Positions 48,501-59,796 of a DNA stretch of 64,000 nucleotides are shown piece by piece. Position numbers and translations under genes: made by a program. The notes under the pieces were generated by a model that was not told the origin of the DNA, made no database searches, and saw only the letters and a program-made list of their open reading frames with translations. Origin of the DNA: Ignelater luminosus (Eukaryota > Arthropoda > Insecta > Coleoptera > Elateridae); NCBI GenBank assembly GCA_011009095.1, contig VTPC01090620.1:198930-262929 (forward strand), written 5' to 3'. Every line of letters begins with the position of its first letter. The stretch's first letter is position 1.

Positions 48501-51500
48501 AATCTTGGTCACAAATAATCTATTAAATTAAAATTAAGTTCCAAAAGATACACTCAAAAGCAAAAGTCTGATTATTAATCATTGATTTGCAAAAAAGATA
48601 AAGTGTAAGGGCCACTTTTACAATTGTTGGATAATTTTATCGAAGGTATTATTGCAATGAATGCAACTGTTGTTTGTCTTTTTCACAATTGTATCCATGG
48701 CAATAATACCTTCGATAAGATTATCCAACGATTCTAAAAGCGGGCCTAAGATATGTAACGTCGAAAAAAAAATAAAGAGAAACTTTTAATTTAGTATGTA
48801 TCAGCTAAAGAGTACACTCTGTATAATCAAAAGTAATTTAAAACATCTGAGAATGCAAAGCATAACCACAACAAACTCCTGTTTTGTTACTTTTTTCAAA
48901 CTGGCGGCCATTTTGACCATGTTCCCGAAGAGTTATCAAAAAACAAAGATACTACGTGTTCTCTAGTTTTTGATCTAGAATCCAAATCTGAAGTCAAAAT
49001 CTCAAAATTTAACAAAAAATGCGAACAGACATACAGACAGACTTCGCAAATTCAATAGTAACGACTCCTTCGGAGTTTGTTGAACACACGGAAGGTATTT
49101 CCCTACAATTTTTCTTAATAGAATATTGATATTTTGACAAATAACAACGATGCATACAAAATCTAACCGCCAATTACTTCATAATTAAGACAAATTGACT
49201 ATAACTTCAGAAGAAAACTTCTATGATCAGTTTGTCGATGTTATTTGTTAATACCTTGTATGTATTGTTGAATAATACTATCGTAAGATCAATAAGTAAA
49301 GGACTCTCAGTAGCCTTTGGATAGTAAAATGTATTTCCATGATTGAATCATACTTTAATCTTAAATAAATGTCAAACGAACTACACAAATAACCTATAAA
49401 CATATCAAACTAACAAAGCATTTTTAAAAAAACTGTTGGAAATGCTCTACATAAGCATTTTCTGTGGGTTAACAAAACCATCAAGGTGAAATCAAACCTC
49501 ATCCAAAAAAATGTCACATCCAGCAAATTGTCATCGTTGAGGTTATCTCTAAACCACTAACAATAAGCTACCCTTTTATTATAATCAGGTGATAACAACC
49601 GGTATATTTGTAATATTTTGACAAGTTCCATAACTCACATGTAGTAATTGTGCTACCCTCCTTATGAAACTTGTTGGTTCATCCTGCATTATGTTACAGG
49701 TGTTCACCAACTCACTGGTTCTAATACGAGGCCCACCACTTTTCCAAATTGGGAATTTTTGAATTTGGTGGGGACATTTGTGAGAATCTTAAAAAAATGG
49801 GAATTTATTGAGGGTAAATTAAGAATTTTGAGTAAATTTGCAACTTGGTCGTTTTTTCATGGAAAAATAACGTTTTTCACGTTTGCTTTATTATTATTGA
49901 TAATAATCAAAGTTTTATTTCCGTTATTGGAAGTTTTGGAGTATAATTACAATTTTTTTTTAAATAAACAAGTTTTCTGAGAAATTGATAAAAAATCTTT
50001 CCATACTTTCTTGGTCACACACATTGGAGAAAAACAACGTTTGTAAATGATACTGGTGTACTGTGATAGGTAGGTCTAGAAAATGTGATCAAAAACGAAA
50101 ACAGTATTTTCAATTGGTTAATAACGTCTTTTTTTGTTTTCTAACTTGGGAATCAAGAGCTCAAATTACAAAACACAGTCTATACTCAGTAGGGTGAACA
50201 CATACAGTTGCTGCTAAGCAGACTGCAAGATTGCAGATGGAGTCATGAATAATTCTCCATAGTAAATTTGAACTTAAACCATGTTAACAGAGCTGGACAG
50301 TATATAACAAACTGCTCTGTAATGAATAATCTTACAATATGTAGTTACTTTCAATTAAACTTGTAAATAGAAACAATAATGCTCTTTGTTCATACTCTGG
50401 AAAGCACCAATCATACAAAATACCCATCAATGTTCTTGATTTCTGATATGAACTAAAAATAGCACTGGCACAAATTTGTTTCAAGTCAATCAGCTTATAC
50501 TGCAAGTAGTGATTGTTCAATTGAATAACACATTCTTACATGCTGTTCTGTCCTGTCTCGCGTTTTAGCTTAGTCCACAGATGTGCAACTAACCATGTGT
50601 AGGTAACCCAAATTAAGTAGACAAGAGTTGACATTAATAATGACTATTCTTTTTAGGTTCTCTTCAGTAAATTGTATTCGTATGGAAGTTAAAAAAATAC
50701 GAGTATCCAAAAATTGATATTTTTAAATGTATTTTTATATTTAAACAAAAAGTCCTCCGTGCGCATCAATGAATGTTGTTTTACTTATCTGCAATGCACT
50801 GGAGCAAAAAAAAACACATGGTAATAGTAGCGTAAGTGAATCAGTCGATGGTTCAGATAAATAATGTGGTCATCAGTACTGATATTGAACACTTAGGCAG
50901 GATTGCCAAAGAATTGGGCAACTTATTGGCAATATGACATGATTTTGTTTTATACTGATGCCCTGAATAAGAAATTCTAAGAAAACTTAATTTTCAAAAT
51001 CTAATACGTAGCTGCTTGATAACAGTTTGTAGATATAATTGCAAAATGGTTGGTAATGGTTAATAAAATTAATAATGATGTTATTTCAAAGCAGATAAAC
51101 CTAAATTCAGAAATATCTGAAATGTCTTTGTATATTAACATCACTGATACGTAGTAGACTATTAAGAAAAAGGTGTCCTTCGAATATGGTACAATCAAGG
51201 TTAGAAAATTTAAAACATTCTAAATGGTGTTTCAACTATTTAAATCTAGTAGGCTTCATTTAAATTAAAATAAAAAATCAAGTTTACATTTGTCCATCGC
51301 AGCCGATCATAATCAGTATTTCTGTTTTCTCCTTCTCTCTTAAACGCATCGTTCTCATTTGTCAAAAATGTTAGTATTTACAACAAATAATAATATCGAG
51401 ATTCAAATAGTAAATGACAGAATTCTAACTAGATGACATTAGGTAAAATGAAGTTGATGTGTACTTGATTGAAAAGGGTGAGCAAATTTGAAGATCATTG

Positions 51501-52454
51501 TACACAGAATTCAATAGAGAATAATAATCTGCAAAAATATTTTGGGGTTGCCGTTTATAAAAAAATATCGATGACGTCATTGGTCAAATAATTATGACGT
51601 CATTGATTTGTGCATAATATTAAAAGATGCTTAACAATATATTAATATTTTCCAAGTTATTGAATTTGTTCCATACTTAATTAGCACACTGTATATTATA
51701 TTAAGCTTGAAAAATAGCAATGGACAAGTTTTAGATAGTTCAACATAGAGTATAAAATGTTTTGTGATCTTTTTTATGCGCCATCAAAAAAAAGTAGTAG
51801 TTGATTAATATACATTGTCAGAAATGTTAAGTCACTCTGTATCTTCTAACAATATCACTCAAATGCACTTTATTTAACAATATGCATATGTCTAATGACT
51901 TTTTTTTCCTTAGTTGAATCTGTGCCACCACCAAATCTGAAAAATCTAATTGACAGTAAGTTTTAAACGAATGCAATTTTAAACTTTTAATATTTATAAC
52001 TGTTTTTAGTTGGTATTGCAAATTCTATTCCATTCATTGGTTTTGGATTTCTTGACAATTTCTTCATGATACTTTTTGTAAGTGATTTGTTTTAGTTTTT
52101 TAAATTAACACAAACTACAATTACTTTTAGGGAGACTACATAGATTGGTATTTGGGCTCTTACTTCTGTTTATCAACTATGGCTGCTGCAGCATTGGGTA
52201 ATACATTTTCAGATGTGTTAGGTATCGGATCAGCATTTTATGTTGAAAGATTAGCTAATAGAATAGGTTACAACCCTCCAAAGTTGTCTCCTATACAAAT
52301 GGAAATGCCTATATCGAGACATTCAGCTAATATTGGTAGAGTATTTGGTGTCACTTTAGGTTGTCTCTTGGGAATGTTTCCTTTATTATTTAAGAACGGA
52401 GTTAAAAATGAAAATGATAAGAAAAATGACAAAAAACCTTTAGCTCCGATTTGA
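39549..52454 (+). CDS. TMEM65: Transmembrane protein 65 (TMEM65), mitochondrial
   Basis: Mitochondrial inner-membrane protein; in vertebrates it is linked to mitochondrial sodium/calcium handling and cardiac conduction. Five exons: 39549-39900, 40171-40296, 51914-51955 (only 42 bp), 52010-52077, 52131-52454, with phases 1, 1, 1, 0. They give 303 residues. Residues 1-60 are basic and Ser-rich, fitting a mitochondrial presequence. Helical LNKLQAQELILRLNSEERTI follows, then GQLAASRWRSKFGRP..GDVDPTGSYC, an insect-type insertion absent from my memory of the human protein. Exon 4 gives NSIPFIGFGFLDNFFMILF (membrane span 1, about 174-196). Exon 5 gives STMAAAALGNTFSDVLGIG (span 2) and GVTLGCLLGMFPLLF (span 3, 265-284). 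These last two exons match the family core closely. The acceptor of exon 2 (attaaag) is weak, but frame and sequence continuity support it. Intron 2 is 11,617 bp and contains the nested P-element. Confidence 0.9.
40297..41715. other. TMEM65 intron 2, first part
   Basis: AT-rich intron sequence. Reading continues open past the donor to 40526, but those residues (membrane-like) are not needed for the family match. At 41650-41705 an approximately 30-bp unit (agtacatatttttac) occurs twice, just before the mariner-like element. Confidence 0.5.
42346..45204 (+). pseudogene. P-element transposase (THAP9-like), broken
   Basis: The N-terminal THAP zinc finger spans two exons. Exon one ends 42513 (CCVPACRSNYDKESEKVSMF, then DPNLQSKWIKAI). 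Exon two is 42573-42684 (VCKLHFRD), completing the C2CH pattern. A third exon starts at 42751 (GAIPVFVPGCPSYL). The frame fails near 43130. The 43150-43430 stretch is recoverable only in pieces. The catalytic part resumes at 43437-44012 (LLMDEIHLKENLDYKSGNIV, VVSDNRSINRKA, VIDTVHILKNIHNNWL), stops, and continues at 44083-45204 (DNLEERFGKYRQLAGSQYHA, SEAKLRIQAV, ending at TAA). These blocks match THAP9/P transposases. No ATG precedes the THAP domain in frame: the codon where one is expected is TTG at 42346 and a stop lies just upstream. Either the start was lost or an upstream exon is used. The breaks make it inactive as assembled. Confidence 0.88.
45217..45316. other. Assembly gap, 100 N, probably spurious
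   Basis: Exactly 100 N. The 21 bases before it (45196-45216, aaagtgtaaaaaagagtccc plus a) are repeated exactly right after it (45317-45337). This is the signature of two overlapping contigs joined with a default gap. It lies just beyond the transposase stop codon. Confidence 0.9.
46840..48110 (+). pseudogene. hAT-like fragment with a coiled-coil tail
   Basis: A zinc-finger-like start near 46850-47010 reads FRDCWLEKKDNN, WARKLYNENIYCNVCERKIN and, after breaks, HSACDNHR, a C..C...H...H arrangement. The clear frame 47278-47694 (138 codons) contains LLSHGNIDVERYFSHSGSVL and DRARMGERTLHYI, like the dimerisation end of hAT-related proteins. A single in-frame TAG at 47692 is followed in the same frame by about 64 codons of charged coiled coil (KKRKEEQQRIAEKQRLEEMR), ending near 47889. 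More broken coiled coil runs to about 48100 (SCPETFNEDF-like end). Nothing is left of a catalytic core between 47050 and 47270. Family assignment is tentative. Confidence 0.5.
48609..48746. mobile_element. PIF/Harbinger-type hairpin MITE
   Basis: 138 bp, nearly a perfect palindrome. The left arm starts gggccacttttacaat and the right arm, read inward, starts ggcccgcttttagaat. Both continue gttggataat, then ttatcgaaggtattattgc. Flanked by TAA on both sides (48606-48608 and 48747-48749), the usual Harbinger target. No coding. Confidence 0.8.
48750..51913. other. TMEM65 intron 2, last part
   Basis: AT-rich. A stretch at 48890-49085 (cagacatacagacagacttc, cgactccttcggagtttg) looks like a shared insect repeat tail. 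A 110-codon frame at 49648-49980 has no motif. Around 51560-51690 there are two tgacgtcattg copies and a mariner-like end (cacactgtata at 51685-51695). The end supplies the acceptor for exon 3 (tttcctttag-like tract ending at 51913). Confidence 0.45.
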
Positions 52455-52846
52455 ACTTATGACGACTATAAAATAACATATAGGTGAACTCTCTTCTGTT
52501 ACTGAAACTATCGCTTTGAAACTGAAGAAGTACAAGAAATATTTAGAAACATATTTATATGCCTATAGAAAATTTAATGTATGTTAATTATAATAGATGG
52601 CCTGGTGGATGTAACATAACCAGGACAAAAAAGTAGGTTTGTTTTAAACACGTATGAAGGGCATTTGAAATCTATTATTTATCAATATTTTCTTAATGCT
52701 TGTTAAAGTGAAATAATAATTTAGCTATACAGTTCACTTAAAAGTCTGAATATATTATAATATATTTATTGCTAGATAATTTTATTTGTTGTTATTGTGT
52801 ATAATATTCTGTTGCAATAATTTATTATAAATGTATAGTAATATTT

Positions 52847-52869
52847 TTATTATTATTATTATTATTATT
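52847..52869. repeat. (ATT)n microsatellite
   Basis: About seven to eight tandem ATT units in the TMEM65 3' region. Confidence 0.85.
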
Positions 52870-52926
52870 GCTGATGTATATTTTATAAAATTTGTTTTTA
52901 AAGCTAAGTACAGTAATAGCAATATT

Positions 52927-52952
52927 GTGTGTGTGTGTGTGTGTGTGTGTGT
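52927..52952. repeat. (GT)13 microsatellite
   Basis: Thirteen uninterrupted GT units in the TMEM65 3' region. It makes artificial Val/Cys and Thr/His runs in reading frames on the two strands. Confidence 0.95.
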
Positions 52953-55900
52953 AAAGCTTTCAATATTTTTAAGTCTGATTCTTTTGTTTCTAACACATTC
53001 AATAGATATTAGTTTATTTAATAATATGAAATTAGAATTAGTCAACCTTTTGAAGTGCTATTTGTGTATTTTTCTAATAGATGTGGCAGATATAAGAAGG
53101 TAGCAATATTTAAATAATTTTGTAAGCATTAACAACTCTATTTTATTTTATTTAATTTTTCTATAGTGACATTATTTAGGGAATATTTGAGTTATCTTTG
53201 AAGTTTTAAAGCAGTTCTTGTCACATTTAAGTTTATAGTCACTAGTGTAGTATAATAATCTTATAACTGACTGTACTTTGATCTCCTATCTCCAAGTATA
53301 AGGTTCTGGCTGTGACTTCATTTCAATGTGCAGTCATTCCTACTCTTAAAGGTTTACTTGATGGGCATGTACAGGACAGTCAGATTAATATTTTTCTCCA
53401 CAATTTTCTAAGTTCAAACCCTGATTACTATCAGATAATGATTTAACAACAGTTATAGCTATTTCAAGCCCTTTATACATACTCACAAAGAAGAATATGT
53501 CACCAACTTTAGTTAAAATTGGTCATATCACTAGACAACTTTTAAAGCTGTGGTTTATTCCCATATTATCAGACTAATATTGTCAAAGGAATAAACAAGC
53601 AGTCAAGTTCTTTAGTATTCTATAACTAGCTCTAAGTCAAGATTGTGCGATCTGTTTTTGTTTAATTAATACTAATAATTCAGTAACCTTGAGAGTTACT
53701 GATTTTCTTATATAATATTATATATATTCTATGTAAAATTTCCAAAGGTATTAAAACTGTTGAAAAAAAGATTTCTTGTGATGTAAAAGTATAAATAAAT
53801 TGAATGTGTCTTCCTAAGTATAGGTACTATATTTAAATAAATAATGTCTTATTCTTCTATAAAACGAACTTCTTTGAAACGACTTTTACCTTGTTACCTA
53901 CATTTATATGTTATATTATTATGGTGACCATATTTTCTTCGATAAATGACAAATTTTCAATGGGCCAAAAGATGTTTAATGTTCATGTGAGGCAAGAAAT
54001 TCCACTACAAGAAAGTTCTAAACAACCAACAGGATAGATAACCTTTCGACTTCTTGAATCTGCAGCTTATAGCGTATATGGAATAGGAATTACTGTGATA
54101 GAATACAGTTTACTAACAAACTCTTAAAATTGAATTTTGATATTTAAATGATGATGTAAACAATAAAGAAAAAGAAAGCACTGTCTTTTATAATAAAGGA
54201 CATATGGTCACTGTTACTATCACACTGTCTTTGCTCAATCACTCTAGCACTTGTTATTGTATTACACTCACTTTTATTGAAATATTACTTAGCTTATTAG
54301 AAAATCTATATTTACTGAACATATCACATGGAATACTCCAAAACACTTCATAATATAAAACAACTTCGATTTTAAAATTTACTTTTACTATAAATATTAT
54401 ATCTAACTTGTCTTGAAATGTACTTTAAATAAGATTATATTAATAGCAGTTAGTAACACAAGTGTCCAAAGTTGAGCTTAACTTCGCATCTGTCCAAACT
54501 ATGTAAATGATAAAGAATGCAATCATATCGTTGTATACAGATTGATGTAGACCATGTAGCAAATAAAAGTTTGACCGTCCATAATTGTGTTTTCTTACAA
54601 ATAATTATGCTTAAGTTTGCTTACAGGTATAACGATGACACAAGTGCAAATTTCACTTTACATTCTTGTTACATAAATAACTATTTCAGCATAGCTAAAT
54701 AGTAAATACATCTGACCTCCAGGAGAACCCTTTTAATCACTAACCAAGCCACCTAAGGAAGGAATGTCATCAAATAAAGGAAAATGCAACAAACATCCAA
54801 TTCTTTAATTGTTTAGAAATACAACGATGTTATAATTGAAGAATTGACCCTATCATGTTTACATCAGTAGAATCGTGACAAGAGCTATCCAAAACAATTT
54901 CCAATTGTTTTTCTGCCTATTTAAAAACAGGTTGATGACGGTTAGTCGAAACCGAAACGTTGTACAAAGATTTTGTTAGCATATTTTAATAGAGCACAAA
55001 AAGTGGCAATGGAAAAGTGGTTTTAGTTTTCCGATATCTTTTCAAATAAATGAAGGAAAAAATAAAAACAAAAATCGAGAAATCAACATTTTTTTAAATA
55101 TCTCGGAAACTATCCAAGATATCTACATTTCACAAACGCGAACAAAAAGGTCCTATAAATAGCCAACTTTCATCCCAGTTAATCGATCCTGTATCTTACC
55201 ATTTCCAAGATCCCCATGCTATGCATCCTTGGACACACTGTATACTAAAGGTATAGTATGTTTGGTTAAAACAAAATACCTCAAGTAGGCCATGATATTT
55301 TTAATAATGTATGTTTTTTAGAGCACATATTTACATTTAAATGTAATGTTGTAACTCATTTTAACTGAAATTTCCCTGACTTGGCATTAAAAGGACTGAG
55401 TTCCCTGACTTTCCACATTTGTGAGAACCCTGTACTAGAAATCTTGTGTCAACTCAGCTTTTACTGATTTGTTTATATCACTATCAACCTATCAATAGTA
55501 TAAAAGGCGTTTTTGATAATTGGAGTACTCCATAAAAACTATGTTTATCTTTTTGTTTTTCTATTAGTTTTTTTTCAAAAAAAGATGATGTTACCAGGTT
55601 AACCCAATTTAATTATTAAAAATGCTTAATGACTTTATACCTACTTGATAGGCACAGTAGCAACAGTAATAATCATCAGTGATCCAAGATCCCTGCCAAG
55701 TAGCCGAAGCTAGCCACTCATTTCTTTGAGTAAGCATCCCAAAGTAAAACCAAATTGTGTTAAAAATGTTGTGTAAACTTAACTGATTTTTATTACTAAT
55801 GCTGTGTGAATTGGAAACAAATAGCGATACTATTTCAAAGTCAAGACTTTCCTTCTAGAAATGGAAAAGTACTGTTTATAAATAATAAACAAAGAAATAT

Positions 55901-55997
55901 TGCTGAACATTATATATTTTTCATATCAATATCGACATATTCGGTTTTATCTAATACATTTCAAATGAACAAAGAAAGGAATTAATAAAAACAACCA

Positions 55998-58900
55998 TTA
56001 ATAGTTTAATATTTTATGTCTCCAAAGCATATTCTTCAGCGTATCTGTCCATTCTATGTGCCATGATCGTTCCATTTGTTCCTGTATTCTTACTTTTGTT
56101 GCCTTGTGAATTTGATCTTCCAGGTTAATGATTTTCCAATTTGCAATTGACATTTCTATATACTGGTCATACACAAAATGCTTAAAATTTGGTAATAAAT
56201 CAAACCTTTCGATCATCTTTGAAGTTTTCGTTAGCCAATCCATTGTAGAACTTGACCACCAAGCCCATGGAGCATATGCTTCAGTAGTTTTAGAAACAGT
56301 TGTATCATTCAGCTGTACGTCAAATCGAGGCCTAACATTTCTTTTTGTACTTTGTGCAGTTTTAATAGAAGCCAAAATGATTCCCGTTTTTAAAACATCG
56401 GCAGCATCTAAGTGTTTCTTGTATATATTAGAGGTACTGTCAAGGTTATTTCCAATAATATTGCTTGCAATGTCTGTATCACTGGTATCGTTAAAGTTAT
56501 CAAAATGTTTGGCACTTCCGTCATCAATATTCAAGTAGGATTCAGTCTCAATATATACATTATTGTTTTGTAATGAATTTCCTGGGATTGTACTCACAAT
56601 AAACATGGACCCCAATATAGTTAGTATTCCTAAAGTATAAGTTACTGTCAATACTGACATCACAGCAGAGATGCACTGGATTAAATTGTAAACATCTATA
56701 GACGACATGAGATATTGTAATTCGGTATATGTAAACCATCCTCTGTCACCACCTTCCTTTTTAGCAATTGTTGTTTCAATCTCTCCTAATTTTTTCCAAA
56801 ACATGTGCTCGTGTACAAACACTTCCCAGTTCTATAAATTAGAAAGATATATATGGATATTAGTAAAAATATAGTAAAGAAATTACTTACAATTCCATTA
56901 AGAAATTCCTTTTCGAGTTGAATTAAATGCTTAACTGATATTCCTCCTGAACTTGCCCATTCATCAATAAATACTTCGTCCTCTTCGCCATCATCATGTA
57001 AGAACTTGCTGGACACCATCTGAAAATATTAAGAAATTATAGTGTCCACATTTCAATGCTCACTATTGGGATCTCTGAAATTGTAAGAGACACGAAGTCG
57101 GCTAAATTAGAAAGGATTTGGCTATTTTGAAGATCAGTTTACTTATGCTTTTGTTTTTTCAAAAAAGTTCACGGCTTACTAGCTATTTGTTAAAAACGAA
57201 ATTATCTTATTTTTTTTTTAAATAAAAAGCATTTCTCACTTAGTGTGCCATGGTTTTAAACATATAAAAATCATTGATTTTTCTCAGATAAATTACATTT
57301 GTTATGTAACAATTGCTAAAACAAAGCAAAAGACACTTTTAAGATACTTTACTGAGCATTCACAGATAGCATCAAGTAAGCAGCTAATGCCCCATAAAAG
57401 TGTATTTATCTTGTTTTAGCAATTTTTTCATAACAAATGAATTTCTTTGATAAAACTCCACGACTTTGTGTGTTAGATATAATGGCACACTGTGATGAAA
57501 AATGATTTTCACTTCATAACTCGGTAAAACAAAAGAATAGCTATGTCAAACCATGTATTACTGAAAAGCATTTAAGGTGTGCAGTTCAGTAATATGGAAA
57601 TCAAGTAAGTAGGCGTTCCATTAGAAAAAATTTGGATCTACATTTCACTGCCAAAGTAAAATAAAAGACAATTGCAAAAATAATTTTTTTGTGTTTCAGA
57701 ATAAATTCTCTAAAACACCCTCTTTGCTGTTCTTTTTTATCTTTGCTCGTTCCTGAGATATTTCACTTTAAAAAAAATAAAATAATTTCGTTTTTAGCAA
57801 ATATCTAGTAAACCATGAACTTTTTTGAAGAAACAAAAGCATAAGTAAACTGATATCCAAAATAGCCAAATCTTTTCTAATTTAACCGACTTCGTATCTC
57901 TTACAATTTCCGAGATCCCAATAGTGAGCATCGAAATGTGGACACACTGTATAGGAAATTTTTATTATTTTGCTATTCGCTGTATTCTTTTTACCACATT
58001 TAAGTGAGAATAAAGTGAGATTCTTAGTATCTTAGTAAACTACTTGTTCTTTTTACCTGCTGCAAGTGAGTCTATACCAAGATTCAACTAAGATATTTTA
58101 CTCCCCCCTCGCCCCAACTGAGCTTGGTTTTTAACTGGCTTTTGAACTAAGTTTGAATGGAGATGGGATGAAACATTTAGGTTGATGCACATGGAATAGA
58201 GCCAAGTGTTGTGCCTTGAGCATTAAAATTATGTAAAAGTAATAACTACGTATCAAGACTTAATTGCTTTTAATAAATAATAAATGTTGTGAATTTAAGG
58301 TTAGATCATATTTCCGTGTTCTTTTTACTGCACAGTAAGCTTAGTTAAATCTCACTTCAATCTTAGCTCAGTAAATCTTAGCTGATCTTAGTTGAAAAAC
58401 GAAGTTTTGTACAAAGAATACAGCTATTGTGTCAGTAAGAAATCAACAAATCAACTTAACCTCATTTTTCTGGCAAGGGTTATCAAAGATTGAAGTCGAT
58501 TGATCGATTGAACAGATTTTTTAAATTCTACAATCTAAAATATTGTCTCTAACTACATACTAGAACTTAGCAGAAGTTACTTGCTAAAAAGATTGAAATT
58601 TTACATATGTAATTGAAACTGGGTTATTACTTTATTGTAAGACTATACACAACAAAGGGTACAAATATGACTGCAGAATGAGTTTTGCCATATATTATAC
58701 TGGCTCCAAGCTTAATATGATCAGATCAGATTATTTCTGATTCATTTAATAAACCTTTTACACATAACAGTTCAATATATCAATATACCAAAGACATATA
58801 TTTGTCCTAAGATATTTAAAGCAATTTTAATACTTCAGTATACACAGTCATGCCAGTACACTATGAATAATACAAAGAATCGCCAGAGATATTGGACTGT

Positions 58901-59459
58901 AAACATGATTTAATCTTAATAGAAAAATAAAGAAAAGCGAGGTTAGATTGCATTACCAATCAAATCTTATTTTACAAATTGGTAAACCTACCAGTGACAC
59001 TAAAAATAATTCTGAAGGAGCAATTCGCTGAAGATACTCTGGATTACAAGCCTTTAATTGCTCGAGATATAACATAGCAAGTATTAGAGAGCAAGGTGAA
59101 ACACATGCATTTCTTGATATCTTCGCAGCATCGTTACAGTGAAGTCTTTCTAAGGAGCGTCCATTTTGTGCTTCTGAGAATAATTCTGCAGCCAATTCTA
59201 AAAAAGGGTTTTATGAACTTCAAAATAAGATGGGTACATTTTTATGACAGACAAATACAAACCTGTTACTGGCAAGCTTAACCGTTCTGTTGGGGGAAGT
59301 TTCCCATAATAAAGTGTTTTAGTGATTCTGTTTAAGAATTCTTGATGATCACCTATAGTCTAAAATTGAAGATAAAGTTAGTAATTATGAAACTCAATAT
59401 GTGTTACACCATCTTACCTTAAATTGTTTTTCTCTACTTTTCTTAGATATTTTCAACAT
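55998..59459 (-). CDS. CNPPD1: CNPPD1, cyclin-like (PHO80-type) membrane protein
   Basis: Orthologue of cyclin Pas1/PHO80 domain-containing protein 1, a little-studied protein with a cyclin fold. Five exons in coding order: 59459-59418, 59359-59263, 59197-58992, 57019-56891, 56831-55998, with phases 0, 1, 0, 0. They give 435 residues (the human protein is about 410). The start is MLKISKKSREKQFK. Exon 2 has FLNRITKTLYYGKLPPTERL. Exons 3-4 carry the cyclin box: ISRNACVSPCSLILAMLYLE, NPEYLQRIAPSELFLVSL, MVSSKFLHDDGEEDEVFIDE. These match human CNPPD1 blocks closely, including SPC, the LFLxS block, and the DGEEDEVF.DEW acidic motif. Exon 5 has GWFTYTELQYLM and a hydrophobic stretch (about 209-238, SAVMSVLTVTYTLGILTILG), probably a membrane anchor. 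The tail has AYAPWAWWSSS, like the PPWPWSP of vertebrates. The intron 57020-58991 carries the mariner-like copy B. Transcribed divergently from AKAP10. Confidence 0.93.
57041..57949. mobile_element. Mariner-like inverted-repeat element, copy B (intact target site)
   Basis: 909 bp in a CNPPD1 intron, inverted relative to copy A at 41716-46517. The right end reads inward cagtgtgtccacatttcgat next to TA at 57950-57951. The left end has lost its first few bases (agtgtccacatttcaatg). Arms of about 190 bp are inverted copies (57041-57228 and about 57762-57949). The interior has no coding. At 57545-57552 gtcaaacc is the unoccupied P-element target. Confidence 0.88.
57952..58991. other. CNPPD1 intron 3 remainder
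   Basis: Intron sequence lying upstream of copy B in the direction of CNPPD1 transcription. No coding and no clear repeat ends. It contains repeated words such as ctaagattt and cttagctgatctta near 58340-58400. Confidence 0.5.
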
Positions 59460-59796
59460 ATTGAGAACTTTCAAGTTAGTTTTAAAAATAATAAATAAAA
59501 TTTTTGAATTATACTGCAATTATTAAAATCACGATGCAACGATGATATCACACGCAATTCAACGAACACTCCTCCTTCTCCTCTTCGCCTTTAACCAAAT
59601 TCGGAGAATTATAAGAATTTGATGTTTGAAATGTCCGTGAAAATGTCAAATGTGAGAAAATGTTATGAATGCCAAATAGGTTGGGTTGATGTTTGTAAAC
59701 TTTGCTTGCGTGTTATATGGAAATTATTGAAATTTATCTAAGTATAGTGTTGTTGAATTAACGAGTTAATTTAACAAATAATTATTAACATGAAAG
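59460..59796. promoter_or_regulatory. Shared divergent promoter region, CNPPD1 and AKAP10
   Basis: The two start codons are 337 bp apart and point away from each other, so both promoters must lie here or in overlapping leaders. There is no TATA box at a fitting place, and the sequence is less AT-rich around 59560-59600. The AKAP10 leader contains several ATGs in other frames (for example 59790, see findings). Confidence 0.6.

Larger units (their letters stand above)
52455..55788. other. Convergent 3' region of TMEM65 and CNPPD1
   Basis: Holds the TMEM65 3' UTR and probably the CNPPD1 poly(A) site. No clear TMEM65 AATAAA lies close to its stop; aataaa-type signals occur further on, for example near 53795. 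A fragment at 54935-54965 (ggttgatgacggttagtcga) resembles a common insect repeat. A mariner-type end (ggacacactgtata) at about 55231-55244 has no partner. On the minus strand AATAAA at 55794-55789 would serve CNPPD1. Confidence 0.45.

Noticed and set aside
49648..49980. 110-codon plus-strand frame in TMEM65 intron 2
   Set aside because: No similarity recognised, rich in Phe/Leu/Lys from AT-rich DNA; may be part of an unknown repeat but not supportable as a gene.
52782..53103. Val/Cys and Thr/His repeat frames on both strands
   Set aside because: Products of the (GT)13 and (ATT)n microsatellites.
56128..56538. 136-codon plus-strand frame
   Set aside because: Lies wholly antisense to CNPPD1 exon 5, which has family support.
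59096..59281. 61-codon plus-strand frame
   Set aside because: Antisense to CNPPD1 exons 2 and 3.
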